Made by a program: the position numbers and the translations under genes. Source: Siphonodentalium dalli (lineage: Eukaryota > Mollusca > Scaphopoda > Gadilida > Siphonodentaliidae). From it: a stretch of 64,000 bases of DNA. Position 1 is the stretch's first letter; every line of letters starts with the position of its first letter. Below the pieces are notes generated by a model. That model had not been told where the DNA came from, did not search any database, and was given only the letters and a program-made list of their open reading frames with translations. The DNA lies in NCBI GenBank assembly GCA_032622095.1, contig CP136063.1, forward strand, positions 82,623,980 through 82,687,979, in the 5' to 3' direction. Positions 10,409-20,205 of this stretch are shown piece after piece.

Positions 10409-10943
10409 AATGGATTAACTTTGTGACAAACACCCTGAATGAACTTGATCTATGTTCTACATGGGAGTCACAGTCCGCTTTATCTAAACAGGACATTCGC
10501 AATATTAGACTTTTCTTATAGAGCAGCATTGGGCTAAACTTTTTATCGATTTAGAATTATCTGATTCATCAAGAGCAACTTTTCACAGTAATATTAAAAC
10601 CAGCCCTTGTATTGGCCGGTATTTTCTTCAGTTGCCAGATCATCTGATCCCTTATATGGTGAAATTTAGAACAGCCAACCACCGACTCCCCGTTGAAAAA
10701 GGGCGGTGGCGAAACAGTATACATTGTAATACCTGTGAACAGTGCGGTAACGGGGTAGGGGACGAGTATCATCCCCTACTGATATGCGACGAATTTAGAG
10801 ATATCCGTGAACAGTACATTCCAAAATACTATTGGCTATCTCCAACGCGAGAAAAGTTTTATGGTTTGATATCTATAGCTAATATATCGCTCCTGAAGAA
10901 GGTGAGTATATTTCTAAAATTAGCCTTCAGAAAATTGAGATAA
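10409..10943 (+). pseudogene. LINE ORF2 C-terminal fragment
   Basis: In frame pieces, this encodes KWINFVTNTLNELDLCSTW up to a stop near 10518. After a frame change it continues HWAKLFIDLEL, then VKFRTANHRLPVEKGRW and a CEQCGNGVGDEYHPLLICDEF cysteine/histidine cluster, ending LLKKVSIFLKLAFRKLR. The KFRTANHRLPVE-GRW signature with a downstream C-x2-C...H..C cluster is seen at the C-terminus of several LINE families. The RT domain itself is missing because of 5' truncation. The clade is not determined. Confidence 0.65.
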
Positions 10944-11076
10944 TAACTTACAACTATACTGATGATCTGGCATTGATAGCATTTACATCTATATGTAATT
11001 ACTCAAGTTATTATATATATATCACTATTTGTGTGAGTCGATCGACAGATAGATTCGTGATTTTAATATAAAGTTA

Positions 11077-11208
11077 TTATACAATGTTGTGTACAGTATG
11101 TGTTTTTCTTGTACGAGTCCAGGTTGTGATGAAAAGTCATATTGGAACTTTTCACCACAACCTGGACGAGTACAAGAAAAACTCATACTGTACACAACAT
11201 TGTATAAT
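11077..11208. mobile_element. Near-perfect palindrome inserted in the LINE 3' region
   Basis: Arms of about 61 bases pair 11077-11137 with 11147-11208, starting TTATACAATGTTGTGTACAG. The centre is only about 9 bases and about 4 mismatches were seen. Overlapping ORFs on both strands are shadows of the palindrome. It resembles a short foldback MITE. The flanks do not give a clear TSD. Confidence 0.7.
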
Positions 11209-11446
11209 GACATTTTTATTATCCATCTGTATGTTTATCCAAATTTTGGAAATATAACTTTTGTGGTTATTGTTGGTATTTGTCGGCACTTAATTCTCTA
11301 TAAAAGCCTGTACCGTATATTGATCATCAGAAAGCATGATTTGGAAAAGTAAACACGGAAGTGAGAAAAAACTCAATGCGGAAGTGAAAGTCTGCTAAAA
11401 TCCATCAATGTTGCGCGCGCATCACAATTTCACCGATTCATTTCGC

Positions 11447-11590
11447 AATGGTGTTAATTCGTGACGTCACGGAGTCCAATATGAAACGTCATATTGTACA
11501 GTCGGGAGTCCAATATGACTTTCGGGAGTCCAATATGACTTTTTCCAGGACTATCACGTGGCGGTTTTTGTCCAATCGGAAATGGTGTTA
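11447..11590. repeat. Insert flanked by 10-bp direct repeat, with internal GGAGTCCAATATGA repeats
   Basis: AATGGTGTTA occurs at 11447-11456 and 11581-11590. Between them GGAGTCCAATATGA is present three times (about 11472, 11507 and 11526). It may be a small nested insertion within the LINE 3' region. Confidence 0.45.
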
Positions 11591-11990
11591 GTTAAGGGAT
11601 GGATAATAATAATGAATATATTACTTATATAATCCATATGTAATATGATACCACAATGCTTATTGAAATATCTTATGTACATAGTGTATATATGTTCGTG
11701 TATGTTCCACCTTAGATTGTGGCTTTATGCATTAAACAATTCAATTCAATTCAAGTTGTCGGATAATGTCTTTAACTCCTAGAATGGTTAATTGACATGT
11801 TCGTTTGAACAAATTTATGTATGTAATTGTTTCTATTGACCGCCGATATAACACAACACACGAAACACTTACCGCATCCATAGCAATTTTTCATCTGTTT
11901 TAATTTATTTTAGTGGTCTATAGTGTAACTAATATTACTTATTGTGTTGGGTGTGTGTTCTGTGTGTATGTCTATATATGTTATATATGT

Positions 11991-12590
11991 GGTTATTATT
12001 ACCACTTGATTTTAGAGTTATCCATCTTCATCAGCAATTTGTCCGTTTGACCACGTGTTTTCTAGGCAACATCTCGAGAAATTAACAAACTTCAAAAATC
12101 GATATCTGATCACTCTGAGCTTCGATGGGTGGGTTCCTCGACTCGAATCAAATATTTTTTACCCCCGAAGCCAAAGAAAAAGTAATTTTGGAGCCTCTGA
12201 TTGAGTACCTTTAACCAGAGCATCGAGTTTGTGTATGACGCTTATATGATGCGTAAGAAATTTCTCTGTAAATAATTTTACACTAACCTATCCTAACATA
12301 TATATATATATATATTATTATCGAAGTAGTTGATCTCAGATTCTGCCTTGACATGCATTTATATAATCTTTATTTTCCAGCGTGACATATAAGCCCGAAT
12401 TGGCTGGGTGCGATATGTAATCTGTTTGTTATGAACTATATGATATAATGTAGCACATGTCACGTTAATAAATGATTATACCACTACTACTGTACTTTCT
12501 AAAATTACGGCCATTACACCGTCATATATTAGGGGCATTACTCCTTTCACAAATCATTGTTCCGTAAAATCGAGAACCAAAGTCCTGTAA
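11991..12590. other. Intergenic; dispersed repeat and (AT)n
   Basis: No gene is seen. About 12010-12200 resembles 23755-24270, sharing CATCTCGAGAAAT, CGATATCTGATCACTCTGAGCTT and CTCGAATCAAATAT. A short AT run lies at about 12298-12316. The 5' limit of the Penelope-like element is probably between 12440 and 12590 but cannot be fixed. Confidence 0.5.
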
Positions 12591-14966
12591 ATTACGACAC
12601 TTACATTTACTATATATATCAGCCATGCGGAAAGAGTCGGTCTCGGCACCGAGATAGTCAATCTTGTACCCGACCTTTCCCTGAGCGCTGGTGAGAAATC
12701 AATACTTAGGTATGGTCTAACCGTTGTTCCTACCCCACCCGATCTCAAAGAAACACCACATGTGGTTGAGACGGAGGATGGAACATTGGTTTTACCAGAC
12801 TCTATGTATGCCATGGAAATGAACGGCGGTCCAGCAAGCATGCAATTTAGGGAAGTAACAGCTATGGCTGATTTCTTTCGCAATTCGACAGGTTTAAAAG
12901 ATCAATTTAAAGAACCTTCGATGTGGACTCCCACTGATCGCCAGATTGACAACTCAATTCCCGAGGTCGCTGGCTTAGTCAAAACCGACATTACAAATTT
13001 ACCAAAATTTCACAACGAGGATAACCTCACTAAAGTTGAAAGAACTGCACTAAAAACCCTTCGCAGCAATAAAAACATTGTAATCAAACCTTGTGACAAA
13101 GGCAGCTCGCTCGTCATCATGTCTAAAGAAAATTACATTCTAGAAGCGACGCGCCAATTAAGCAACACTAAATATTACAAACCATTGGATGAGCCAATTT
13201 GGAAATCCAATGTTTTAAAATTCAATCTCATTCTCAAAAGCTTGCTGGACCAGGACGTTTTAAAGAAAAAACATGTTCAGTATCTAATTGCAAAACCTGA
13301 ATCCAATAATAGGACATTTTATTTGCTTCCTAAAATACATAAACCTTTGAGCTGTTGGACTAATCCATACACACCTCCCGGACGCCCGATCATCTCTGAC
13401 ATCGGCTCGGAGTCCTACCACATTTCGGAGTTTATTGATTTATATTTGAAACCAATTGCTACCCGCCATCCGAGCTATCTAAAAGACACGGAGGACTTCC
13501 TCATTAAATTGTCGAAAATTGAAGTCCCATCTTCTGCTTACCTAATTAGTCTCGACGTGGAATCTATGTATACAAATATTGGAATCGATGCCGGATTAAA
13601 GTCAATTAAGAATGCATTTGATTTTCACCATGATCCTCATAGACCTGGAGATGAAATACTTCAATTATTAGAACTGTCCCTTAAAGGGAATGACTTTGAA
13701 TTTAATGGACGATATTATTTACAGGTATCCGGCTGTAGTATGGGCAAGAAGTTTAGTCCTAATTTTGCCTCAATTTTTGTTGCAGAGTGGGAGAAAGGCG
13801 CCCTAGCCAAATGTGATAAACAACCATTAGCCTATTATAGATTCTTGGACGACATATTTATCATTTGGACTCATGGTCTGGATGAGTTTATGGTGTTCTT
13901 GGACATCTTGAACAGTCATGACGAATCAATCAAACTCAAAGAATCAATATCGCAAACCAGCATTGATTTCCTTGATTTAACAATATTTAAGGGCCCACAA
14001 TTTACATCATGCAACATTTTAGATACAAAACTTTTTACGAAACCAACGGATTCTCACCAGCTACTTCATCGTAAATATTTCCATCCGCCAAAACTTTTCA
14101 ATGGATTGATTAAATCTCAAATCATTCGATATCACCGGAACTGCACGAACAGAAGCGACCTAAATCAAGCTTGTTCAGTGCTTTTCCAGGCTTTACGACC
14201 GCGTGTCTACTCTAGTAGACTACTGCGCCAAGTAAAGTCCGAAACTCTCAGAGAATTGGAATCATTACGCCATGACCCAACATCGACTGAGCCAACAAGG
14301 ATACGGCACAATCGGCCGGTGTTGGGTAATGGTTCAGCCTCATTTTGTCACAAAAAACGATGTTACATCAATACAATGGGATATCTCAATACTAGTAACA
14401 CTTTCACCAGCGAACAAACACGCATATCGTATCAAATGCATAGCGAACTTAATTGTGATTCTAAAAATGTAATTTACTTAATCACATGCAAAAGATGCCG
14501 TACACAATATGTTGGACAAACAAAAACCTCTCTCAAAGTTAGAATGTCTAATCATCTTTCCAGTGTTCGCAAAAAACTCGACATGCAAATTTCCGATCAT
14601 TTCAACTCATCTAATCATGACATTAAATCCCATTTCAGCTTTCAGCTAATAGAACAGACACCAATTCTAGCCGACGAAGACCAAACCGATTCAATACGCC
14701 TAGAACGCGAAAATCATTGGATGGGCGTACTTAAAACATATCTTCCGTTCGGACTTAACATTGACTACAAAGGTGTTTCTCGAAATTTCTGGTGCTTTCC
14801 TCTGATCTACAATCGTAGAAATGTGGAAATCGCAAACATTTTCAGAAAAAACTTTGCATTATTAAACACTAAATTGACCGAGCCTCTCGACAAACGGGTG
14901 ATTATTGCCTACAAGAAAAATCACAGTTTGAGAGATATGCTCGTTCGATCTAGACTCAGACCTTGA
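12591..14966 (+). CDS. Penelope-like element reverse transcriptase with C-terminal GIY-YIG endonuclease
   Basis: A single frame is open for about 790 codons. It starts before the first alternative start (GTG, 12762): the upstream codons encode LSAGEKSILRYGLTVVPTP, matching the N-terminal PLE signature. RT motifs are LISLDVESMYTNI (catalytic Asp codon near 13554), CSMGKKFSPNFASIFVAEWE, and RFLDDIFIIW, with the FLDD (YxDD-type) codons at 13842-13853. The endonuclease at about 14469-14610 has VIYLITC-x2-C and QYVGQTK, the GIY and YIG halves, with a CxxC pair. A C-terminal endonuclease places it with canonical EN-plus PLEs. RT copies RNA and the endonuclease nicks target DNA. No frameshift or stop was seen, so it is young or potentially functional apart from the missing 5' end. 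Confidence 0.88.
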   Translation: MTTLTFTIYISHAERVGLGTEIVNLVPDLSLSAGEKSILRYGLTVVPTPPDLKETPHVVETEDGTLVLPDSMYAMEMNGGPASMQFREVTAMADFFRNSTGLKDQFKEPSMWTPTDRQIDNSIPEVAGLVKTDITNLPKFHNEDNLTKVERTALKTLRSNKNIVIKPCDKGSSLVIMSKENYILEATRQLSNTKYYKPLDEPIWKSNVLKFNLILKSLLDQDVLKKKHVQYLIAKPESNNRTFYLLPKIHKPLSCWTNPYTPPGRPIISDIGSESYHISEFIDLYLKPIATRHPSYLKDTEDFLIKLSKIEVPSSAYLISLDVESMYTNIGIDAGLKSIKNAFDFHHDPHRPGDEILQLLELSLKGNDFEFNGRYYLQVSGCSMGKKFSPNFASIFVAEWEKGALAKCDKQPLAYYRFLDDIFIIWTHGLDEFMVFLDILNSHDESIKLKESISQTSIDFLDLTIFKGPQFTSCNILDTKLFTKPTDSHQLLHRKYFHPPKLFNGLIKSQIIRYHRNCTNRSDLNQACSVLFQALRPRVYSSRLLRQVKSETLRELESLRHDPTSTEPTRIRHNRPVLGNGSASFCHKKRCYINTMGYLNTSNTFTSEQTRISYQMHSELNCDSKNVIYLITCKRCRTQYVGQTKTSLKVRMSNHLSSVRKKLDMQISDHFNSSNHDIKSHFSFQLIEQTPILADEDQTDSIRLERENHWMGVLKTYLPFGLNIDYKGVSRNFWCFPLIYNRRNVEIANIFRKNFALLNTKLTEPLDKRVIIAYKKNHSLRDMLVRSRLRP

Positions 14967-15010
14967 TTAACACGCAGTTCAATTAGCTTTTTAGCAATTT
15001 CAACGTTTAT
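12591..15010 (+). mobile_element. Penelope-like retroelement (PLE), 5'-truncated
   Basis: The element comprises the open RT plus GIY-YIG ORF and about 45 bases of 3' sequence. Its 3' junction is defined because sequence from 15011 onward is the reverse complement of the MITE at 33879-34371, interrupted at that point. The 5' side has no ATG and opens right after a TAA at 12588-12590, which suggests 5' truncation. Confidence 0.8.
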
Positions 15011-15222
15011 ATTTGTGTGTGATTAGCCAGTAGCATTGTGCTGTCTTCTGTAACACAATCAGGCTCTTGCTTAGGTAAAATATCGTAGGTCTTTGTGATA
15101 ACATGCTGTTTACGTGATGGTCATGGTATATATGAATGAAACTGTATGCGTTTTAATGTTTTTCTGTTTACGGTGATTAGAACAAATATGAATATTTTCG
15201 ACAACTAAGGCCTCACGTGCCT
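15011..15222 (-). mobile_element. TTAA MITE copy, reverse orientation, cut by the PLE
   Basis: This is the reverse complement of about 33879-34090 in the MITE upstream of CAO gene 2, sharing GGTGATTAGAACAAATATGAATATTTTCGACAACTAAGG. Its outer end is CACGTGCCT next to TTAA (15223-15226). The inner end stops at 15011, where the Penelope-like element begins, so the PLE appears to have landed within this MITE. Confidence 0.75.
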
Positions 15223-15226
15223 TTAA

Positions 15227-15472
15227 CACGTTGAGTGCCGGAAACCAATTAGTAATCTCGCCAGATTGCCAAATCGTGACACGATAGGTACCCATTGTAC
15301 ACCTTATTATGGCCTCATTGAAGCAAGAATTGGACGGCGTAGCGAGTTTATGTGACATACGCGGCAATTGTTAGTACTACGAGATAACTCGTAGCCGGCA
15401 ATGGCGGAAGGAATTTGTGTATTCCCACCACCATTGCCAATTTGACACGTTTTTAGCAACACATACAATTAC
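15227..15472. other. Intergenic
   Basis: No gene or repeat is recognised here. It separates the MITE remnant from the truncated LINE. Confidence 0.4.
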
Positions 15473-16603
15473 AGCATAAGGAACAAAGTAGAAGTGAATC
15501 TTCAGAAAACTAAATGCCTGATATTCAGGAAACGAGCAACAAAAAAACTAACTGCCTTTAAATTAAGCAACACTCCGTTGGAAACAGTTAAGGAATATAC
15601 CTATCTTGGTATTAAATTTTGTGCGAATGGAAAATTTTGCAAAGCCCAGATAGATGTTAACAACAAAGGGTTAAAAGCAATGTATAGTTTAATGTCATCC
15701 TTGCGCAAACATGAAATTTTCTCAGTAAGCATTTGGTGTAAACTATTTGACAAGCGGATAAAACCTATCGTTTTATATGGTTGCGAAATATGGGCATCGC
15801 ATATTAATATTAACAAGCTCGAATCTATTCCATGTGAAATTACACATGTTAAATTTTGTAAATCAGTGTTGGGTTTAAATAGAATGGCGTCTAATCACGC
15901 GACAAGAGCAGAATTGGGCAGATTTCCGATATCACATGATGCGATAATGAATGCTGTAAGATATATGCTTAAACTGTCTGAAAGAAAACCGAATATGTTA
16001 CTTCAGAATTCTGCCCAAATATGCGAGGAATATATAATTCCACCGTTTTTGGCAGAAGCACTTCACATGCCAAAAATAAGCGATTTAGAGAATAACCTAT
16101 CGCTGGAATATCTCAATAAAGTCCGGGAAGAATTAAAATGCGTTCATATTCTAACGTTCAAAAACGAAATATTCGATGACAACAAGAAAAATGGTATGAA
16201 TAAATTAAGAACGTATCGTTGTTTCAAAGAACAATATGAAATTGAACCATACTTACTCCAAATTACTAATTTTTATACGAGATCGTGTTTCAGTAAGCTT
16301 AGAGTAAGCAATCATAAGTTGCAGGTAGAGGTTGGGCGACACGCTCAGCCAAAAATACCTTACGAGAAACGCATATGTAAAAAATGTGAAGCAAATGAAA
16401 TTGAAACGGAAGAACACTTTATAATGAGATGTGAAAAACATAACCATTTGCGGAAGAGATTTTTCACTGAAATAGGAGTTCACCAACCAATTTTCGTAAA
16501 CTTTGATGAAATAGAAAAGTTCATGTTCCTCATGAAGGCTGAATACCCGAGCATATGCAATCTGATCTGTAACATGGTTCGGCAGTTTTCCGCAAATAAA
16601 TGA
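15473..16603 (+). pseudogene. LINE reverse transcriptase C-terminal fragment
   Basis: The frame is open throughout. It begins just downstream of where the RT YADD motif would be: VNLQKTKCLIFRK, then YTYLGIKF (the KT-x-C and YLG blocks after the palm), then FDKRIKPIVLYGCEIWA. It ends in RVSNHKLQVEVGR and the cluster CKKCEANEIETEEHFIMRC, a C-x2-C...H...C knuckle. The same architecture is seen at 52610-53621. No start codon is at the true N-terminus; GTG at 15494 is only the first in-frame alternative start. It is a dead-on-arrival copy with little decay. Confidence 0.75.
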
Positions 16604-16757
16604 GAATATAGTGTTACAAATTGAAGTTACAAATACATGTTATATATATATTTTATATGAAATTGTCTTGACTTGTGTTTAAATTATCTGTATTATGACA
16701 ACTGCCCCGCGTGGGTGTATTATGTCAATAAAAATGTTATGTTATGTTATGTTATGA
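15473..16757 (+). mobile_element. 5'-truncated LINE with (ATGTT)n tail
   Basis: The element contains the C-terminal third of a LINE protein, a short 3' UTR and a terminal ATGTT repeat of about five units (16733-16757). The 5' end is abrupt and lies in the coding region, as expected from incomplete reverse transcription. No target-site duplication was found by eye. Confidence 0.7.
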
Positions 16758-16856
16758 CGTAGAACGTAACGTAAACAAGTTATTTTGGCGGTAAACATGT
16801 TTATCTATATGTGTGCGTGACCTTGTTGTGATTAGCACTCATAAAATAGTTAGATT

Positions 16857-19789
16857 ATGGCTCGGTACACAAGGGAGCAAGTTACATCCATGATAATGGC
16901 TACAGACGGTGAATCAGACTTGGAATCAGATGAACTGGATTCTTGCGACGATGGTTTTATTTCATCTAGTAGTGACTATGATCCCGAATCAAGCGAGGAA
17001 AGTCCTGATTCTAGTGTGTCAGTATCTGGAGATTCGGATGTGGACCCGGACGGTGATATGCATACATGTGTGGACCCCCGCGGTGATATAAATATGGAGC
17101 CTGACGATGACCCCGGCGGTGATAGGGATAAGGACGCCGACGATATTCCACCAACTAGAGGGCGTAAACGAGTACGTATGGGTGGTCGAAGCAATGGCCG
17201 CGGTATTTGGACCAGTGGGAGCGGGAGGGGAGAAGTTCGTACAAGGGGTGGAACGGGAATGGGTGGCGCGGGAAGGGGTGTCACCAGCTCTAGTGCCAGC
17301 GACGGGCCTGTACGGAAAAGGGGCCGAGTAGCACAAGGAGGCGGAGATGCCGCGGCGACTGACGATACTCATGCAGGCTGCAGCACATGTGTGGTCTACA
17401 TCTCGACAAGATCCGCCGACATTTCTCTTCAATGAAACACCTGGCTTGAAGATTTCAATGCCCACCGATGCAACCCCTGGTGATTTTTTGGATATATTTC
17501 TTTCGGATGACATTATTGATTTGCTTGTTGATGAAACAAATGTGTAGACAGCGCCCTTTGCGACGAAGATCTCGACTCCGTGCATGGAAGCCGACAAATG
17601 CCACCGAAATGAGAACATTTTTGGGGCTTCTTCTACACATGGGTCCGATAAATCTGCCATCCATTCAACATTACTGGAGCACGAAGCAAATCTACAAATT
17701 TGATTTCTTCCGCAGGGCTATGAGCAGGAACCGATTTCAACTTCTGCTGAGGTTCTGGCATGTCGCCGACAACAGCCAACCGCATGAAGACCGTCTATTC
17801 AAAATCCGTCCAGTACTCAACCATTTGAACAACACAATGGTATCAACGTATACCCCGGACAAACAACTGAGTGTAGATGAGTCTATGATATTATGGCGCG
17901 GCAGACTTATGTTCCGACAATACATAAAGAACAAAAGACACAAATATGGTGTGAAACTATTCGAGTTATGTGAATCCCGTGGTCTCGTTCTCACACCGTA
18001 TTACCGATCCGGATTACCACCGGTCACGATGCGGATCACTACCGGCTGTTTTGACAAAAGCGTGCCACGTGGCATCATTGTAGTTGGATCATTTTCGCCC
18101 TACATTCTGTGGAAGGTGTGAATTTTTTCTCCCTTCGTGTATAGGAGTAACTGGGCTAGCGGAGGACGCCGATAAAGCTGATAAGTATACAATATATGTT
18201 CACTTATTCTTATATTTGTAACGCATGTTTACCATTGTGTTTCATTATTTCGAGCAGTAGCTGATATGGATGGTTCATGTTTTATTTCTTTATGCGGTAT
18301 TCTCGTGGTACGAAAAGATAGACCATTTACTAAGTCATTCGCCTAATGTACACGTTTGTATGTTCGATTTGTGGCCATCTGGGACGTTTTGAACATAGAT
18401 ACCCATGAAATGAACGGGTACGGATCTGTACCGGCAGGTGATGCGGATGTGTACCGGCAGCACACACAAAATAGTGAACGGTGCCGATCCGCATCCTGTT
18501 TTTTGGAGCCCATGGGTATGGAAATCGATACTACGCGTTTAATTTACATTCAACTTGACAAACCATATTGCCATTTTGTACAGTTATGGCCATTCTTGTA
18601 TACGCAACAGAAATAAGAGAAAATTCCATGCATTTGCATCATGTATTGTGCCAATGAAGATAAATAATGGGCCACGTGCAACTAGATCATAGTAACATAT
18701 GCTACCTCTAAAGTTATCGTAGGCGATTATTTTTTATTTTCTTGGCGTGGCCATTTTCTAATGTATATAAGAAAGACGGCGGCAACAAACTTTGTGTGGG
18801 TTACATTCAGATATATAATATAATTAACGTTTTAGTCGACCTACCGTTACACAAATTGCCACTTTCAGCCGGTAGTGATCCGCATCGTGACCGGTGGTAG
18901 TCCGGATCGGTAATACGGTGTGGTTCTGCGCATGAGAATATATTCCGGGGAAAAAGTCCCAGATCCAAAGAATATGGGACAGTCTGGGGCTGTTGTGTTG
19001 AATCTTATGGATGGTTATCTGGGGAAAGGCTATTCGTTGTACACTGACAACTACTAAAACTCTGTGAAGTTAACAAAGGAGCTGACAAAGCAATCAACTT
19101 ATTTGTGTGGTACACTCCGCACTGATCGTAAGGAAAATCCGAAAAACGTGACACAGAAGAAACTAAAGAAAGGACAAGTCACATGGGCAAGATCGGACTC
19201 CACAATTGTATGCAAATGGAAAGATAAGCGTGATGTGCTAACTATATCCAACAAGCACACCGTTGAGATGATTGCTGTGCCCAACCGAAGAGGAAACGTC
19301 ACCGTGAAACCGAACATTATAAAAGATTATAATAGCGGAATGAGCGGAATCGATCGATCTGACCAGATGCTGGCTTACTATTCGTCACTTAGGAAAACAA
19401 TACGGTGGTACAAGAAAGTAGCACTGCACATCATGGAGGTTTTCGTACTGAATGCCCATATATTGTATACTCAGTACGGCAGTAATAGGAACATGAAGAT
19501 GCTCAAATTCCGAGAGGCAATTGTGTTGAATCTCCTTGGAGACGCTCTCTCGAACACTAGCAATCCACCCAGTCCAGTCACTCCAGTCGTTGTTCCAGTA
19601 CCAGATGTTTCATCATTCCACTACTTAGTACCCATTCCAGCTACGGAAAGGAAAGATCGACCCACTAAACCGTGCCGTGTTTGTACACGCACAGGAGTGA
19701 GGCGTGAAACTCGATATATGTGCATTGTTTGCACGGACTGTCCGTCGCTGTGTGTGGATATGTGTTTTAGAATCTTTCACAACCAGTAA
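16857..19789 (+). pseudogene. piggyBac-type transposase, broken
   Basis: The transposase is spread over three frames. 16857-17435 encodes an acidic, Ser/Asp-rich then Arg/Gly-rich N-terminus. 17347-17547 gives PGLKISMP and SDDIIDLLVDETN. 17468-17991 then 18923-19789 gives the catalytic part: LSVDESMILWRGR (first Asp), KGYSLYTDNY (second Asp), and MSGIDRSDQMLAYYSS (third Asp region). The C-terminus has CRVCTRTGVRRETRYMC and further cysteines, the piggyBac zinc-binding tail. Defects are two frameshifts near 17400 and 17550, a nonsense TAA after TDNY near 19055, and a 931-bp transposon at 17992-18922. Terminal repeats and TTAA sites could not be fixed. Confidence 0.85.
17992..18922. mobile_element. 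Non-autonomous DNA transposon with 57-bp TIRs nested in piggyBac
   Basis: This 931-bp insert has inverted terminal repeats of about 57 bases with one mismatch, starting CACACCGTATTACCGATCCG. It is flanked by GTTCT on both sides (17987-17991 and 18923-18927). Removing the insert and one GTTCT joins the piggyBac frame exactly (GLVL then RMRIYSGEK). Subterminal copies of GATGCGGAT and TACCGGCAG words occur inside. A CAC terminus with a 5-bp TSD would fit Transib or a related superfamily, but no transposase is present and this is tentative. Confidence 0.8.
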
Positions 19790-19965
19790 CTATACCTACA
19801 TGGTATACCTGTACGATTTCTCTATCGTCGTCATCGTGTTCATGACAAACAATATTTCCAGATTTCACATGTATTTGGACGGAAGATATCTCCACCGACT
19901 TTATTGTGCGAAATGATCTCTTCTATCACTTGTTCTATAATTTGATTAGTTTGATGAATGAATTT

Positions 19966-20056
19966 ATTGGTGGGTGGGTGGGTGGGTGGGTGGGTGGTGG
20001 GTGGTGGGTGATGGTGATGGTGATGGTGATGGTGATGGTGATGATGATGATGATGA
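19966..20056. repeat. Simple repeats: GGTG, GGTGAT and GAT runs
   Basis: Successive runs of GGTGGGTGG, GGTGAT and GATGAT abut the 3' end of the minus-strand LINE. Read on the - strand they form an ATC-rich tail and may have arisen from the LINE's 3' end. Confidence 0.7.
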
Positions 20057-20205
20057 AGAAGCTTATCCCCAATAAGCGGGCCCTAAGCGCTTGACATAAA
20101 CATAAACAAGAAATATAAATATACACAATATCAAAGTCACTTTCTGAAATGCCGCGCAAACAAGTAAGTTTTCAATGACTTTTTAAAGTCGTCAAGAGAT
20201 GGTGA

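Larger units (their letters stand above)
10406..11752 (+). mobile_element. 5'-truncated LINE insertion in duplicon A
   Basis: This 1347-base insertion interrupts sequence that is continuous in duplicon B at about 39393-39400 (AATGAAGTTCTCGG). AAGT is found at both ends (10402-10405 and 11753-11756), a possible short TSD. The 5' part encodes the C-terminal end of a non-LTR retrotransposon protein. The 3' end is an AATTC repeat (about 11737-11752) after ATTAAACAATTC, as in LINEs that end in short tandem repeats. It contains a palindromic insertion at 11077-11208 and another direct-repeat-flanked insert at 11447-11590. Confidence 0.75.
345..11990 (+). repeat. Segmental duplication, copy A (contains CAO gene 1)
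   Basis: This interval aligns by eye with 27890-39625. Shared blocks include 345-404, 1751-2506, 3075-3410, 3862-4090, 5800-10405 and 11753-11990. The blocks run in the same order and orientation, interrupted by insertions private to one copy. It contains a LINE relic, the CAO gene and its downstream flank. Copy A alone carries the elements at 405-1747, 3411-3853, 4990-5750, 10006-10240 and 10406-11752. The edges are approximate. Confidence 0.85.

Noticed and set aside
11025-11352. Two ORFs on opposite strands with matching CxxPGC peptides
   Set aside because: The matching peptides come from the palindrome at 11077-11208, not from a gene.
12762-12764. GTG 12762 as the true start of the Penelope-like ORF
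   Set aside because: The frame is open upstream to 12591 and that part encodes a conserved PLE block.
17019-17660. 213-codon ORF on the - strand across the piggyBac N-terminal region
   Set aside because: It is the antisense shadow of the Asp/Ser- and Gly-rich transposase N-terminus and has no family motif.
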